Origin: Paenibacillus sp. FJAT-29882
Lineage (GTDB): Bacteria; Bacillota; Bacilli; Bacillales; DSM-1321
Direction: 5' to 3'
Assembly: GCF_001510645.1 (NCBI RefSeq)
Contig: NZ_LMVB01000005.1
Coordinates: forward strand, 102,019 to 166,018
DNA: 64,000 nucleotides
The notes beneath the pieces are model-generated. The model saw only the letters and a list, made by a program, of their open reading frames with translations. It made no database searches and was not told where the DNA came from. Positions 45,748 through 55,865 of this stretch are shown here, one piece after another. Both the position numbers and the translations under genes were made by a program. Within the stretch, counting starts at the first letter, position 1. Every line of letters starts with the position of its first letter.

Positions 45748-47637
45748 CTAGTTTTGAGGAATACGAGCAATTTTTCCTTGTTCTAAATAAACAAGTAAAA
45801 TCGATACATCTGCAGGGTTAACACCTGAAATTCGCGAAGCTTGTGCCACTGATAGTGGATGGACTTGTTTTAATTTGTGACGTGCCTCAGTAGCCAAGCC
45901 ACTGATAGCATCATAATCAATATTTTCTGGGATTTTTTTATTCTCCATTTTTTTCAAACGGTCTACTTGCTGAAGTGATTTTTCAATATATCCTTCATAC
46001 TTAATTTGGATTTCTACCTGCTCTTTCACTTCGGTGTCCAAAAGTATTTCACTTGGAGCAAGCTGTTGAATTTGTTCATAACTCATTTCCGGTCGTTTCA
46101 ATAAATCAGCAGCTCGAATCCCATCTTTTAATTCACTTCCACCATGTTCAACAATTACTTGCTGTACTTGTTGAGTAGGTTTGATAAATAAGGTTTGCAG
46201 ACGTTCCTTTTCTTCTTCAACTGCTGCTTTTTTCAATAAGAAACGTTGATAGCGATCTTCTTTAATCATTCCAATCGCATGCCCAATTTCAGTTAAACGC
46301 AAATCAGCATTGTCATGGCGTAAAAGGAGGCGATATTCAGCACGAGACGTAAGCAGGCGATATGGCTCGCTCGTTCCTTTTGTCACAAGGTCATCAATCA
46401 ATACTCCGATATAGGCATCAGAACGGCTTAAAATTAATTCTTCTTTTTCCAGTGCTTTTAAGCCGGCATTGATTCCTGCCATTAATCCTTGTCCAGCCGC
46501 TTCCTCATAGCCAGATGTTCCATTAATTTGCCCTGCTGTATATAGGTTTTTTACTTTTTTTGTTTCTAATGTAGGCCATAGCTGTGTCGGAACAATTGCA
46601 TCATATTCGATTGCATATCCTGCACGCATCAATTCTGCTTTTTCTAATCCAGGAATACTTGCTAGAAGTCTTCTCTGTACGTCTTCTGGCAGACTTGTCG
46701 ATAAGCCTTGTACATAGACTTCTTGTGTATTTCTTCCTTCAGGTTCCAAGAAAATTTGGTGGCGTGGTTTATCATTGAAACGAACCACTTTATCTTCAAT
46801 AGAAGGACAATAACGTGGACCAGTACCTTTAATCATCCCTGAATACATAGGAGAACGGTGTAAATTTTCATCAATAATCTGATGGGTCCCTTCATTCGTA
46901 TACGTTAGCCAACATGGTAATTGATCTGTAATAAATTTTGTTGTTTCATAAGAAAATGCTCGCGGAACATCGTCACCAGGCTGAATTTCTGTTTTACTAT
47001 AATCAATCGAATGACTGTTAATTCGCGGGGGGGTGCCTGTTTTAAATCGAACTAAGTCGAATCCAATTTCCTCTAAATGTTCAGACAATCGAATAGATGG
47101 CTGTTGGTTATTCGGGCCGCTTGAATATTTCAATTCACCAAGAATGATTTCTCCACGAAGGAACGTTCCTGTTGTAATAACAACTGTTTTTGCATGATAA
47201 ACAGCACCAGTTTGCGTGATAACTCCTTTACATACATCATCTTCAATGATAAGCCGCTCAACCATTCCTTGAATTAACGTTAGATTTGGTTCATTTTCAA
47301 TTGTATTCTTCATTTCCTGTTGATATAAGGTCTTATCTGCCTGCGCGCGTAAAGCACGTACAGCTGGCCCTTTTCCTGTATTCAACATTCTCATCTGAAT
47401 ATGCGTTTTATCAATATTTTTTCCCATTTCGCCGCCTAAGGCGTCAATTTCCCTGACGACAATTCCCTTTGCCGGGCCCCCAACAGAAGGATTACATGGC
47501 ATAAAGGCAACCATATCCAAATTGATCGTAATCATTAGCGTTTTTGCTCCGACACGAGCTGCTGCAAGGCCTGCCTCACTTCCTGCATGTCCAGCGCCAA
47601 TGACAATCACATCATAGTTTCCTGCTTCATATTGCAT
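45748..47637 (-). CDS. mnmG: tRNA uridine-5-carboxymethylaminomethyl enzyme MnmG (GidA)
   Basis: A 629-residue FAD protein that with MnmE modifies U34 of tRNAs. Seen are the FAD motif [40 protein letters not shown] (with the catalytic Cys), [20 protein letters not shown] region, [17 protein letters not shown] and [20 protein letters not shown]. The C-terminal helical domain ends at the stop at 45748. Length is exact. It follows mnmE by 21 bases. Confidence 0.97.
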   Translation of the reverse strand: MQYEAGNYDVIVIGAGHAGSEAGLAAARVGAKTLMITINLDMVAFMPCNPSVGGPAKGIVVREIDALGGEMGKNIDKTHIQMRMLNTGKGPAVRALRAQADKTLYQQEMKNTIENEPNLTLIQGMVERLIIEDDVCKGVITQTGAVYHAKTVVITTGTFLRGEIILGELKYSSGPNNQQPSIRLSEHLEEIGFDLVRFKTGTPPRINSHSIDYSKTEIQPGDDVPRAFSYETTKFITDQLPCWLTYTNEGTHQIIDENLHRSPMYSGMIKGTGPRYCPSIEDKVVRFNDKPRHQIFLEPEGRNTQEVYVQGLSTSLPEDVQRRLLASIPGLEKAELMRAGYAIEYDAIVPTQLWPTLETKKVKNLYTAGQINGTSGYEEAAGQGLMAGINAGLKALEKEELILSRSDAYIGVLIDDLVTKGTSEPYRLLTSRAEYRLLLRHDNADLRLTEIGHAIGMIKEDRYQRFLLKKAAVEEEKERLQTLFIKPTQQVQQVIVEHGGSELKDGIRAADLLKRPEMSYEQIQQLAPSEILLDTEVKEQVEIQIKYEGYIEKSLQQVDRLKKMENKKIPENIDYDAISGLATEARHKLKQVHPLSVAQASRISGVNPADVSILLVYLEQGKIARIPQN

Positions 47638-47658
47638 CCAGTTTCACTCCTTACTTCA

Positions 47659-49044
47659 TTATTTCCCTAAACAAAACTGAGAAAATAATTGATTAATTAA
47701 TCCTTCATGCACGCTGTCTCCAATGATTTCCCCTAGTAATTCCCATGCTTTCGTGAAATCAATTTGTACTAAATCGACTGGCGTGCCTGATTCTATCGCC
47801 CAAACTGCATCCTCTACAGATTTTAATGCTTGTCCAAGAAGTGCAATATGTCGTGAGTTAGATACATATGTTAAATCGCCTGTCTCTAATGTGCCAGCAA
47901 AAAATAAAGAGGCAATCGCTTCTTCAAGTTCATCCACACCTTGATCTTCTAACAAAGAAGTGGTAACAAGTCGATGCTCGCCTGTAAGCTCTTTTACACG
48001 ATTTAAATTTATCTTTTTAGGCAAATCTGTTTTATTGACGATTACAATAACATCCATGCCACTAACTGCTTCAAATAATTTCTCATCTTCAATCGTTAAA
48101 TTATCTGCATAATTTAAAACGAGTAAAATTAAATCAGCTTCTTTTAAGACCGCTCTGGACCGTTCTACACCAATTCTTTCAACGATATCTTCCGTCTCTC
48201 GAATCCCTGCTGTATCCAGAAGGCGCAATGGAACACCGCGAACATTTACGTATTCTTCAATTACATCACGAGTTGTTCCTGGAATATCCGTTACAATTGC
48301 CTTATTCTCTTGAACTAAGCTATTCAACAATGATGATTTCCCGACATTTGGACGTCCGATAATAACAGTCGATAGTCCATCACGTAAAATCTTCCCTTGT
48401 TGTGAAGTACGCAATAACTTCTCTAATTCTACTTTAACCAGACTTGCTTTTTCCAAAAACATACGATGTGTCATTTCCTCAACATCATCATATTCTGGAT
48501 AATCTATATTGACCTCAACTTGTGCGAGCGTTTCTAAAATCTCCTGACGTAGCTTGCGAATCAGCTGTGACAGTCTTCCTTCCATTTGTCCTAACGCCAC
48601 ATTCATTGCTTTGTCCGTTTTGGCACGAATCAAATCCATCACTGCTTCTGCCTGTGAAAGGTCAATTCTTCCGTTCAAAAAGGCACGTTTCGTAAATTCC
48701 CCTGGCTCAGCAAGTCTCGCTCCTTGCGATAGAACAAGCTGAAGAACTCGGTTAACTGAAACGATGCCACCGTGGCAGTTAATTTCTACAACATCCTCGC
48801 GTGTGAATGTCTTCGGTCCACGCATCACGGATATCATGACCTCTTCCACGATATCCTCTGTTTTAGGTTGAACCAAATGTCCATAATGAATGGTGTGGGA
48901 AGTAGCATCTATAAGTCGTTTTCCTTGCGGGCCTTTATAAATTCGGTCAGCAATTGCAAACGCCTCATCACCACTTAGCCGGACGATTGCAATTGCACCT
49001 TCACCCATAGGTGTCGAAATCGCTGTAATCGTATCGAATTCCAT
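47659..49044 (-). CDS. mnmE: tRNA modification GTPase MnmE (TrmE, ThdF)
   Basis: A 461-residue GTPase. N-terminal folate-binding domain ([20 protein letters not shown]), helical domain, G domain at about 220-380 with [45 protein letters not shown] and VNKTDL, and the C-terminal CLGK (the catalytic Cys motif CxGK). Works with MnmG on wobble uridines. The ATG at 49044 has GAAGGTGAAG upstream. First gene of the operon with mnmG and rsmG. Confidence 0.97.
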   Translation of the reverse strand: MEFDTITAISTPMGEGAIAIVRLSGDEAFAIADRIYKGPQGKRLIDATSHTIHYGHLVQPKTEDIVEEVMISVMRGPKTFTREDVVEINCHGGIVSVNRVLQLVLSQGARLAEPGEFTKRAFLNGRIDLSQAEAVMDLIRAKTDKAMNVALGQMEGRLSQLIRKLRQEILETLAQVEVNIDYPEYDDVEEMTHRMFLEKASLVKVELEKLLRTSQQGKILRDGLSTVIIGRPNVGKSSLLNSLVQENKAIVTDIPGTTRDVIEEYVNVRGVPLRLLDTAGIRETEDIVERIGVERSRAVLKEADLILLVLNYADNLTIEDEKLFEAVSGMDVIVIVNKTDLPKKINLNRVKELTGEHRLVTTSLLEDQGVDELEEAIASLFFAGTLETGDLTYVSNSRHIALLGQALKSVEDAVWAIESGTPVDLVQIDFTKAWELLGEIIGDSVHEGLINQLFSQFCLGK

Positions 49045-49173
49045 TTCTTCACCTTCTTTAAGAATTTCAATATAAAATATAAATATATAAGAAAAGAGTA
49101 CACAACTAGTAACCTGAGCACATGCAAATTCCAGAAAATCCGCTGTACAATCGTTACTCTTCTATCAAATCGA

Positions 49174-49222
49174 TAAAGTGAAACTTCTATTTGTTAAGCC
49201 GGGATACATATCGGATAAATCT
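49174..49222 (+). repeat. Dispersed repeat copy 6 (diverged)
   Basis: AAAGTGAAACTTCTATTTG then AAGCCGGGATACATATCGGA with TAAATC. Only the ends resemble copy 5. A reversed TGGAAGTTTCACTTTA lies at 49494-49509. Confidence 0.4.
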
Positions 49223-49313
49223 TTACTTGTTACACGAAACGTTCTATCATCCGAAGTACTACAATATCATAGTCCTGATGTGAAAAAAAGTGGATAGCTA
49301 TTTCCAAAAAGGT

Positions 49314-49367
49314 TTATCCACAATCGAAAAACCTATATTTAATTTTAACTTATCCACATGTGAATAA
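49314..49367 (+). promoter_or_regulatory. DnaA-box group between mnmE and jag
   Basis: TTATCCACA at 49314-49322 and 49350-49358, then on the other strand TTATTCACA at 49359-49367, directly abutting. All fit TTATNCACA. It lies about 3 kb left of oriC. Confidence 0.6.
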
Positions 49368-49539
49368 CAACATCTCAAGCATCCTCAAGCAAAAAAGTAG
49401 AACTTTCCATAAAATATTCCCCCCTAAAGCACGTTAAATAAGAAGGTACAAATGTCTTGTTTAACCTAAAAGCCTAGCATATGATAATCAAATGGAAGTT
49501 TCACTTTATTCAATCTTAATTACTCGATTAAAAATCGAC

Positions 49540-49580
49540 AAAAAAAGAAGAAGATCTACTTAAATAGATCAACTTCTTTC
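49540..49580 (-). terminator. Terminator of the yidC-jag operon
   Basis: On the minus strand AGAAGTTGATCTA pairs with TAGATCTTCTTCT around a short loop, followed by seven T. The first half of the stem contains the jag stop codon. Confidence 0.8.
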
Positions 49581-50195
49581 AATTGGCGAAATAATTAAAT
49601 GACGATACGGTTCGGCCCCACTTGATGTAGTCTTGATTTTAGGGTAATTCATTAAAGCTGTATGAATCACCTTTCGCTCATATGAAGGCATAGGTTCTAA
49701 GCTAATGCTTTTTCTTGTTTTTAAGGCTTTACTAGCCATTCTTTTTGCTAATTGGGTCAGTGTTTCATTCCTGCGAAAACGATAGTCCTCGGCATCAAGT
49801 AACACCGTTACATATTGCTTTGAGTAACGGTTGGCTACCAGTTGAACTAAGTATTGAAGAGAATTCAATGTTTGTCCTCTTTTTCCAATTAGCAGTGCAA
49901 TCTTGTCACCCGATAATTGAAATAATGCTTGTTTTCCTTCTCGTTTCACTGAAATATCCGATTCCACGCCCATCTTCCTGCACACACTTTTTAAAAAAAG
50001 TAGTGCTTCTTCAACAGCGTCCGGTATAATCGTTACCTTAACGATCGCTTTTCGATTTCCAATTAGACCAAGAAAACCCTTTTTCCCTTCATCTATAACT
50101 TCAATTTCTACATTTTCTCTAGTGGTGTTAAGTTGAGCTAAAGCTGATTCTACTGCTTCTTCGACATTTTGTCCTATAGCAGTTATTAGTTTCAC
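49569..50195 (-). CDS. jag: RNA-binding protein Jag / KhpB
   Basis: A 208-residue protein. N-terminal Jag_N domain ([40 protein letters not shown]), a KH domain with [20 protein letters not shown] (about 112-131) and a C-terminal R3H domain with [20 protein letters not shown]. It binds RNA together with KhpA and is linked to division and envelope synthesis. The start overlaps the yidC stop by four bases (ATGA), as is usual for spoIIIJ-jag. Confidence 0.95.
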   Translation of the reverse strand: MKLITAIGQNVEEAVESALAQLNTTRENVEIEVIDEGKKGFLGLIGNRKAIVKVTIIPDAVEEALLFLKSVCRKMGVESDISVKREGKQALFQLSGDKIALLIGKRGQTLNSLQYLVQLVANRYSKQYVTVLLDAEDYRFRRNETLTQLAKRMASKALKTRKSISLEPMPSYERKVIHTALMNYPKIKTTSSGAEPYRHLIISPIERS

Positions 50196-50980
50196 TTTTT
50201 CTTTGCTCCTCCCGCACTTTCCGCAGCTACCTTTTTCATATCCGGTCCTTTAATAATCCAGGTTTGGATAATCATGAATATATTACCAACAACCCAGTAT
50301 AGAGCAAGAGCAGCAGGGAAGTTAAATGCAAAAATCATAATCATGACCGGCATGATATATAACATCATTGTCATTTGTGTAGCCATCTGAGGATTCGAGG
50401 TCATACCCACCATTGTAATTTTTTGTTGGATAAATGTTGTGATACCAGCAACGATTGGCAATACATAAATGGGATCCGGGCTCCCTAAGTCAAACCATAA
50501 AAAGTTGTGTTCCGCAATTTCTCGCGTACGACTAATCGCATGATAAAAACCGATTAAGATTGGCATCTGAACAATTAACGGAAAACAACCAGCCAATGGG
50601 TTTACGTTATATTTTGTAAATAGAGCCATTGTTTCTTGTTGCAATTTTTGTTGAGTTGCTGCATCTTTTGATGGATATTTGTCCTTAAGTTGTTTCATTT
50701 CCGGCTGTAAAGCTTGCATAGCTTTTGAATTTTTCGTTTGTTTAATCATCAACGGTAATAGAACAAAGCGAACAAGCAATGTTACTACAATAATTCCCAA
50801 GCCAAAGTTATTTCCTAGCAATTCAGATATCGTAATGATAAGCCATGATAATGGATAAACAATGTATGAATTCCAAATACCTGTGCTCTCTTTAGTAATT
50901 GGTTCGCCCACTTCCGTACAACCAGTTAGAAGCATCATTAACGAAGCAAGTCCAATCATGAGTACTATTTGTTTCTTCAA
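50192..50980 (-). CDS. yidC: Membrane protein insertase YidC (SpoIIIJ)
   Basis: A 262-residue lipoprotein and insertase. The signal peptide [20 protein letters not shown] ends at the lipobox Cys (LTGC). Five membrane segments follow; [20 protein letters not shown] contains the conserved groove Arg, and [20 protein letters not shown] is the family signature. It inserts membrane proteins and in spore formers is needed for SpoIIIA assembly in the forespore. The ATG at 50980 lies behind AGGAGGAAAAGGCGG. It follows rnpA and precedes jag. Confidence 0.96.
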   Translation of the reverse strand: MKKQIVLMIGLASLMMLLTGCTEVGEPITKESTGIWNSYIVYPLSWLIITISELLGNNFGLGIIVVTLLVRFVLLPLMIKQTKNSKAMQALQPEMKQLKDKYPSKDAATQQKLQQETMALFTKYNVNPLAGCFPLIVQMPILIGFYHAISRTREIAEHNFLWFDLGSPDPIYVLPIVAGITTFIQQKITMVGMTSNPQMATQMTMMLYIMPVMIMIFAFNFPAALALYWVVGNIFMIIQTWIIKGPDMKKVAAESAGGAKKK

Positions 50981-51155
50981 CCGCCTTTTCCTCCTGTCAG
51001 CAAAAAAATTCTAGCTTTACCTTGAACACTTTTTTAGTCTTCTTCATTTTCTCCAAACATTATGATAGCTATAGCTGATTCATGTTTGTCTATACATATA
51101 AAATACCTGATTACACCAATATTTACTATGTATTATATTTCAATTTGAAAAATTC

Positions 51156-51533
51156 TTATCGTGATGGTTTATACGTGGAAGTTTTGCTTTTATTGAAATT
51201 AAGCGATTTGGCTCTTTTTAAGACATGGATTAGACTGCTTTTCACTTCAAATAAATCCATTGTTGCCGCTGGTTTACGAGCAATAATCACATAATCCTTT
51301 CCCTCTTTGATGTCATCCTTCAATTCAAGAAAAGATTGTCGAATGTACCTCTTTATTTGATTTCGGACGACGGCATTTCCAATTTTCTTGCTTACGGAAA
51401 GGCCAATTCGAAAGAAATCTTGGCTGGGCTTATCAAGGACATAGACAATAAATTGTCTATTTCCGAATGACTCTCCCTTTTGAAACACAAGTTGGAATTC
51501 ATCATTCTTTTTTATCCTTAGCTTTTTTTTCAT
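51156..51533 (-). CDS. rnpA: Ribonuclease P protein component
   Basis: A 125-residue basic protein that supports the RNase P RNA in tRNA 5' maturation. Seen are [40 protein letters not shown] with RYIRQSF (the RNR motif) and [19 protein letters not shown]. Length is normal for Bacilli. It lies 81 bases behind rpmH, separated by a hairpin that could limit read-through. Confidence 0.96.
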   Translation of the reverse strand: MKKKLRIKKNDEFQLVFQKGESFGNRQFIVYVLDKPSQDFFRIGLSVSKKIGNAVVRNQIKRYIRQSFLELKDDIKEGKDYVIIARKPAATMDLFEVKSSLIHVLKRAKSLNFNKSKTSTYKPSR

Positions 51534-51586
51534 TCTTTACACCTTCAATAAACTGAATTGGGGTCTTAATACGTCATATATGGAAA

Positions 51587-51617
51587 AAAAAGACCACTGA
51601 GACTTATCAGTGGTCTA
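51587..51617 (-). terminator. Terminator/attenuator between rpmH and rnpA
   Basis: AGACCACTGA and TCAGTGGTCT (plus 51591-51600 and 51607-51616) pair perfectly and on the minus strand eight T follow. The stem takes in the rpmH stop. It explains unequal expression of L34 and RNase P protein. Confidence 0.82.
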
Positions 51618-51749
51618 TGCAGATAATACTTTTCTGCCCTTACGGCGACGTGCAGCTAACACTCTACGTCCAGTTTTAGAACTCATACGGCTACGGAAAC
51701 CGTGAACTTTACTGTGTTTACGTTTTTTTGGTTGATATGTGCGTTTCAT
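51615..51749 (-). CDS. rpmH: 50S ribosomal protein L34
   Basis: A 44-residue very basic protein: [20 protein letters not shown] then [20 protein letters not shown] and VLSA. This is the complete L34. The ATG at 51749 has AGGGAGGTGTC in front; the longer frame to 51863 contains the promoter and is not coding. It marks the left side of oriC. Confidence 0.98.
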   Translation of the reverse strand: MKRTYQPKKRKHSKVHGFRSRMSSKTGRRVLAARRRKGRKVLSA

Positions 51750-51794
51750 TATATGACACCTCCCTGAGGAATAACAGTTAAGACAGTCTAGACA

Positions 51795-51824
51795 ATTATA
51801 TAGATGAAATATGTAAAATGTCAA
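51795..51824 (-). promoter_or_regulatory. Consensus SigA promoter of rpmH
   Basis: On the minus strand TTGACA (51819-51824) and TATAAT (51795-51800) are spaced by 18 bases, 45-75 bases upstream of the rpmH start. Confidence 0.8.
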
Positions 51825-51863
51825 CCTTTCTTTAAATTTTATTACAGCTTTGTTCATAATCAT

Positions 51864-52636
51864 TGAGGAATGATTAGTAGTTAAAACTTAGGAACAACTT
51901 CTACTTAAGTAATTAGCTTTGTCTTTGGAAGGGTGATTACTAGATTTAACATCCAGGGTCATAAAAAAGCACCGTTTAAAATTAAACTTCGATCAGCACA
52001 TAAAGTCGGCATTTTCCTCTTAAATGGAACGGTTCACTTTGGACTACGTCCTCATGAAATGAATTACCACTTTTCTATTTCAACAAAGATTGCTCTTTAT
52101 ACCTAACGCCTTTTATTTTTTTGTTAATCAGCTATCATTCCCTTTGTGGATATCTTTTCGACATTTATTTTACTATCCACAGTTAATTTTCTACCTTTTA
52201 CACATATAAATGCTTGTGGAAAAGTATAGTCCACAATGGTACAATCTTGTGGATAAAGTTTTAATAGCCATTGCAACAAGGCTGAATTTCTGATATTATA
52301 TTTGTGTTTTCACTCTGAATAACTTTATCAACATTTTTTAGTTATCCACAAATTGTTGATAACATGTGGATAGTTTATACAACCTGTGGGTAGTTTTTTG
52401 TCCACAGCCCGTGGATATTGTCGAAATATCATTTATCTTCTTTATTATATATTTATCCCTTAATCCTGTTGATGAATATTTATACCAGTATCCCAAATAA
52501 ACTTGTACAAGCCGTGTACAAAGGCTGTTGTTTCACTTGATAATAATGAAATAGATTTGATTTTTTTCCTGCTAAAACCATGGCAATCGGCCATATTTAT
52601 TGTTATTTCATATAAAACTGTAAAGGAGGGATCTTA
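51864..52636. other. oriC: oriC, upstream part (rpmH-dnaA): DnaA-box clusters
   Basis: A 773-base AT-rich gap with many DnaA boxes. Examples: TGTGGATAA at 52248-52256, TTATCCACA at 52342-52350, TGTGGATAG at 52365-52373, and further variants GTGGATAT near 52147 and 52410, TGTGGGTAG near 52385 and GTCCACA near 52400. A palindrome TTGTACA/TGTACAA lies at 52503-52521 near the dnaA promoter region. This is the first half of the bipartite Bacillus origin (incA/B side), which also serves DnaA autoregulation. Confidence 0.9.
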
Positions 52637-53986
52637 TTGGATAATATCGAAAGTTTATGGGACCAATCACTGAAAAGCATGCAGAATAAAATAAGTAAGC
52701 CTAGTTTTGAAACATGGCTAAAATCCACCAAAGCCCATATGCTGCAAGGAGATATACTGACGGTCATTGCACCAAATGAATTTGCTCGCGACTGGCTTGA
52801 AGAACGATATTCCCACCTTATTTCAGAAGTTTTGCTTGAACTCACAGGTGAAGGATTGGAAGTTAAATTTATCATCCCCTCTGATCAAGGGGATGATTCA
52901 ATGACTGTTTCAACCCGAGCAAAAAAAACAAAAAAGCTTGATGACGATTCAGCTGACTTTCCACAGTTTATGTTGAATACAAAAAACACATTCGATACCT
53001 TTGTCATCGGATCGGGCAACCGCTTTGCCCATGCTGCCTCATTAGCAGTTGCTGAAGCACCAGCTAAAGCATATAACCCTCTTTTTATTTATGGAGGTGT
53101 TGGACTTGGAAAGACACATCTTATGCATGCGATTGGTCAATACGTACTTGAGCATAACCCTCATGCTAAGGTTGTGTACCTTTCATCGGAGAAGTTCATG
53201 AATGAATTTATCAACTCTATTCGAGACAATAAAGCTGGTGAGTTCCGAGACAAGTACCGTACTGTTGACGTGCTTCTCATTGATGATATTCAATTTTTAG
53301 CTGGAAAAGAATCTACCCAGGAAGAATTTTTCCATACATTTAACGCTCTTCACGAAGAAAGTAAGCAAATTGTTATTTCAAGTGACCGTCCACCTAAGGA
53401 AATCCCTACTTTAGAAGACCGCTTACGCTCACGCTTTGAATGGGGATTAATTACCGATATTACACCGCCCGATTTAGAAACAAGGATTGCTATTCTTAGG
53501 AAAAAGGCAAAAGCAGACGGATTGGATATTCCAAATGAGGTTATGCTTTACATTGCTAATCAAATTGACTCCAATATTCGTGAGCTTGAAGGGGCATTGA
53601 TTCGAGTAGTTGCTTACTCATCATTGATTAATAAAGACATCAATGCTGATTTAGCCGCAGAAGCATTAAAAGATATTATTCCAAGTTCAAAGCCTAAAAT
53701 CATTACAATCCTTGAAATCCAAAAGACAGTCGGTGAACATTACAATATAAAACTGGAAGATTTCAAAGCAAAAAAGCGGACAAAGACCTTAGCTTTCCCG
53801 CGACAAATCGCCATGTATTTATCAAGGGAACTAACGGATTTTTCCCTCCCAAAAATAGGTGATGAATTTGGAGGTCGTGATCACACGACAGTTATCCATG
53901 CTCATGAAAAAATTTCAAAGCTTCTTCAAACTGACCCATTGCTTCAAAGACAGGTAAAAGAAATACAAGAACAGCTAAAAGTATAA
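52637..53986 (+). CDS. dnaA: Chromosomal replication initiator DnaA
   Basis: A 449-residue AAA+ initiator. Domain I begins [20 protein letters not shown] with the conserved Trp. Domain III has Walker A in [20 protein letters not shown], Walker B in [20 protein letters not shown], and the sensor regions. Domain IV ends with the box-binding signature [16 protein letters not shown]. It binds DnaA boxes and melts oriC. The start is TTG at 52637, as in other Bacilli, with AAAGGAGGG seven bases upstream. dnaN follows after about 200 bases. Confidence 0.98.
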   Translation: MDNIESLWDQSLKSMQNKISKPSFETWLKSTKAHMLQGDILTVIAPNEFARDWLEERYSHLISEVLLELTGEGLEVKFIIPSDQGDDSMTVSTRAKKTKKLDDDSADFPQFMLNTKNTFDTFVIGSGNRFAHAASLAVAEAPAKAYNPLFIYGGVGLGKTHLMHAIGQYVLEHNPHAKVVYLSSEKFMNEFINSIRDNKAGEFRDKYRTVDVLLIDDIQFLAGKESTQEEFFHTFNALHEESKQIVISSDRPPKEIPTLEDRLRSRFEWGLITDITPPDLETRIAILRKKAKADGLDIPNEVMLYIANQIDSNIRELEGALIRVVAYSSLINKDINADLAAEALKDIIPSSKPKIITILEIQKTVGEHYNIKLEDFKAKKRTKTLAFPRQIAMYLSRELTDFSLPKIGDEFGGRDHTTVIHAHEKISKLLQTDPLLQRQVKEIQEQLKV

Positions 53987-54188
53987 GTTACTCTGAATTA
54001 TGTGCATAACTCACTACCACTTACACACAGTCTGTCCACATGTGGATAGACTGTTTTTCCTTATGTTTCTCTGGGTTATCCACATATTCACAGGACCTAC
54101 TACTATTACTACTATCTTTTAAATAAATATATATATAAATAACATATGCCATTAGGCTATTCGTTAGAACTATATTGGAGGATGGAAA
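53987..54188. other. oriC: oriC, downstream part (dnaA-dnaN): boxes, DnaA-trio-like tract and AT-rich unwinding element
   Basis: Contains TTATGCACA (complement of 54001-54009), TTATCCACA at 54076-54084 followed by TATTCACAG. Next comes a triplet-periodic tract CTACTACTATTACTACTATC (about 54096-54115), as for DnaA-trios, then an AT-only stretch of ATATAT type (about 54118-54143). The order box, box, trios, AT-rich matches the basal unwinding system described for B. subtilis. Confidence 0.85.
54028..54060 (+). terminator. Terminator of dnaA
   Basis: CAGTCTGTCCACA (54028-54040) pairs with TGTGGATAGACTG (54041-54053), followed by TTTTTCCTT. The stem includes DnaA-box-like sequence, so it may serve both purposes. 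Confidence 0.6.
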
Positions 54189-55325
54189 ATGAGATTTATT
54201 ATTCAAAGAGATCGTTTAGTGCATAGTGTTCAAGAAGTAATGAAAGCTGTCACATCAAGAACAACAATTCCAATTTTAACGGGAATAAAAATAACAGCAG
54301 TAGAAGACGGGGTAACCTTAACAGGAAGTGACTCCGATATTTCTATTCAATCGTTTATCCCCATTGAGGACGAAGAAAATGAAATTGTAGAAATTAAACA
54401 GAGTGGTAGCATTGTTTTAAATGCCAGGTTTTTCGGAGATATTGTGAAAAAACTTCCAATGGATACAGTTGATATTGAGGTGTTAAATGGCTTTCAGACC
54501 ATTATTCGTTCAGGTAAAGCTGAATTTAATTTAAATGGACTTGATGCTGAAGAATATCCTCATTTGCCAATTATAGAAGAGGATCAAACATTTAAATTGC
54601 CTGCAGATTTATTGAAGACATTAATCCGTCAAACAGTATTTGCAGTGTCCACCTCAGAAACACGCCCTATCTTAACAGGTGTAAACTTAAAGGTAGAGGA
54701 TGATGAATTAATCTGTATTGCAACAGATAGTCATAGATTAGCCATGAGAAAAGCAAAAATTGATAATAAGGTAGTCGGTTCATATAGTGTTGTAATTCCT
54801 GGAAAAAGCCTAAGTGAATTAAGCAAACTTCTTGATGATACGAATGAATTGATTGAAATGGTCATTACGGAGAACCAAGTATTATTTAAGGCAAAGAATT
54901 TATTGTTCTTCTCACGTTTGCTTGAAGGAAATTATCCTGATACATCTCGCTTAATTCCAAATGAAAGTAAAACTTCAATTACCGTTCATTCGAAGGATTT
55001 TCTTCAAGCGATTGATCGTGCTTCTTTATTGGCTAAAGAAGGAAAAAACAATGTTGTGAAGCTGACTACTTTAGAACATGGGGTCATTGAGGTATCTTCG
55101 AATACGCCTGAAATCGGAAAAGTAAGCGAAGAGTTGCAAGCTGAATCCATTGAAGGGGAGGAATTAAAGATTTCCTTTAGCGCCAAATTTGTAATGGATG
55201 CTTTGAAAGCTCTAGAAGGAACAGACATTACAATTAATTTTACTGGAGCAATGCGTCCATTTATTATTCGTTCACTTCACGATGACACAATGTTGCAGTT
55301 GATCTTACCTGTAAGGACGTATTAA
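54189..55325 (+). CDS. dnaN: DNA polymerase III beta sliding clamp
   Basis: A 378-residue clamp with three similar domains. Seen are MRFIIQRDRLVHSVQEVMKA, TSRTTIPILTGIKI, VFAVSTSETRPILTGVNLKV (start of domain 2), DSHRLAMRKAKID, and the C-terminal MRPFIIRSLHDDTMLQLILP followed by VRTY. It tethers polymerase and other partners to DNA as a ring dimer. Start ATG at 54189 follows GGAGGATGGAAA. Confidence 0.98.
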   Translation: MRFIIQRDRLVHSVQEVMKAVTSRTTIPILTGIKITAVEDGVTLTGSDSDISIQSFIPIEDEENEIVEIKQSGSIVLNARFFGDIVKKLPMDTVDIEVLNGFQTIIRSGKAEFNLNGLDAEEYPHLPIIEEDQTFKLPADLLKTLIRQTVFAVSTSETRPILTGVNLKVEDDELICIATDSHRLAMRKAKIDNKVVGSYSVVIPGKSLSELSKLLDDTNELIEMVITENQVLFKAKNLLFFSRLLEGNYPDTSRLIPNESKTSITVHSKDFLQAIDRASLLAKEGKNNVVKLTTLEHGVIEVSSNTPEIGKVSEELQAESIEGEELKISFSAKFVMDALKALEGTDITINFTGAMRPFIIRSLHDDTMLQLILPVRTY

Positions 55326-55632
55326 TGAATGATACAGTGAAGCTTAAATGCGGACAGACAAACTAATTCCTCCTTCAAGAAAAAAGGCCTTTAAAAAGGC
55401 TTTTTTTTGAAGATCAAAAAGGTATAAACCTTTTTAGTACGTTTTGATGTCTAAGCTCCGCTGGACTGTAGAGGGTCACTTTTTAATAAATCACCCCCTA
55501 ATTAACAGAATGTGGTACCCACAACTACTTTTTCTCACAGTGTTTTTGCTTTGCTAATGTTAACTTTGTCTTTATCCAATTTATTTAGTACAATAAAATA
55601 TTAGAGACTACTTTGAAAGAAGTGATGGACGG
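55326..55632. other. dnaN-yaaA gap
   Basis: 307 bases. It holds the dnaN terminator (55379-55408) and an AT-rich leader for yaaA. A short imperfect hairpin with CTCCGCTGGAC lies near 55455. Nothing else supported. Confidence 0.5.
55379..55409 (+). terminator. Terminator of dnaN
   Basis: AAAAAAGGCCTTT pairs with AAAGGCTTTTTT around a tiny loop, ending in eight T. Confidence 0.75.
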
Positions 55633-55845
55633 ATGACTAAAATTCAGATTGACACAGAATATATTACGCTAGGTCAATTTTTAAAATTAGCTGACATTAT
55701 TCAGAGCGGCGGAATGGCTAAATGGTTTTTAAGTGAATATGAAATTTTTATCAACGGTGAATTTGATAATAGACGGGGAAAGAAACTTAGAGATGGAGAC
55801 AAGATTGATATTCCTTCGTTCGGTAGTTTTACTATTACGCGTTAA
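55633..55845 (+). CDS. yaaA: S4-domain protein YaaA (RlbA)
   Basis: A 70-residue protein consisting of one S4 RNA-binding domain: YITLGQFLKLADIIQSGGMA then KWFLSEYEIFINGEFDNRRG and KKLRDGDKIDI. In B. subtilis yaaA sits in the same place between dnaN and recF and is implicated in ribosome assembly. The ATG at 55633 follows GATGGACGG. recF begins 20 bases downstream, so an operon is likely. Confidence 0.93.
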   Translation: MTKIQIDTEYITLGQFLKLADIIQSGGMAKWFLSEYEIFINGEFDNRRGKKLRDGDKIDIPSFGSFTITR

Positions 55846-55865
55846 AGTAAAGGGAAGAAGCGCTT

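Larger units (their letters stand above)
49045..49568. other. mnmE-jag gap with DnaA boxes and repeat ends
   Basis: A 524-base gap. Contains dispersed repeat copy 6 (49174-49222), three DnaA boxes (49314-49367), and an inverted AAATGGAAGTTTCACTTTA (49491-49509) facing copy 6, then the jag terminator. No coding region is seen. Confidence 0.55.

Noticed and set aside
51750..51863. N-terminal extension of rpmH
   Set aside because: It covers the consensus rpmH promoter and would be untranscribed in part; L34 begins at MKRTYQP.
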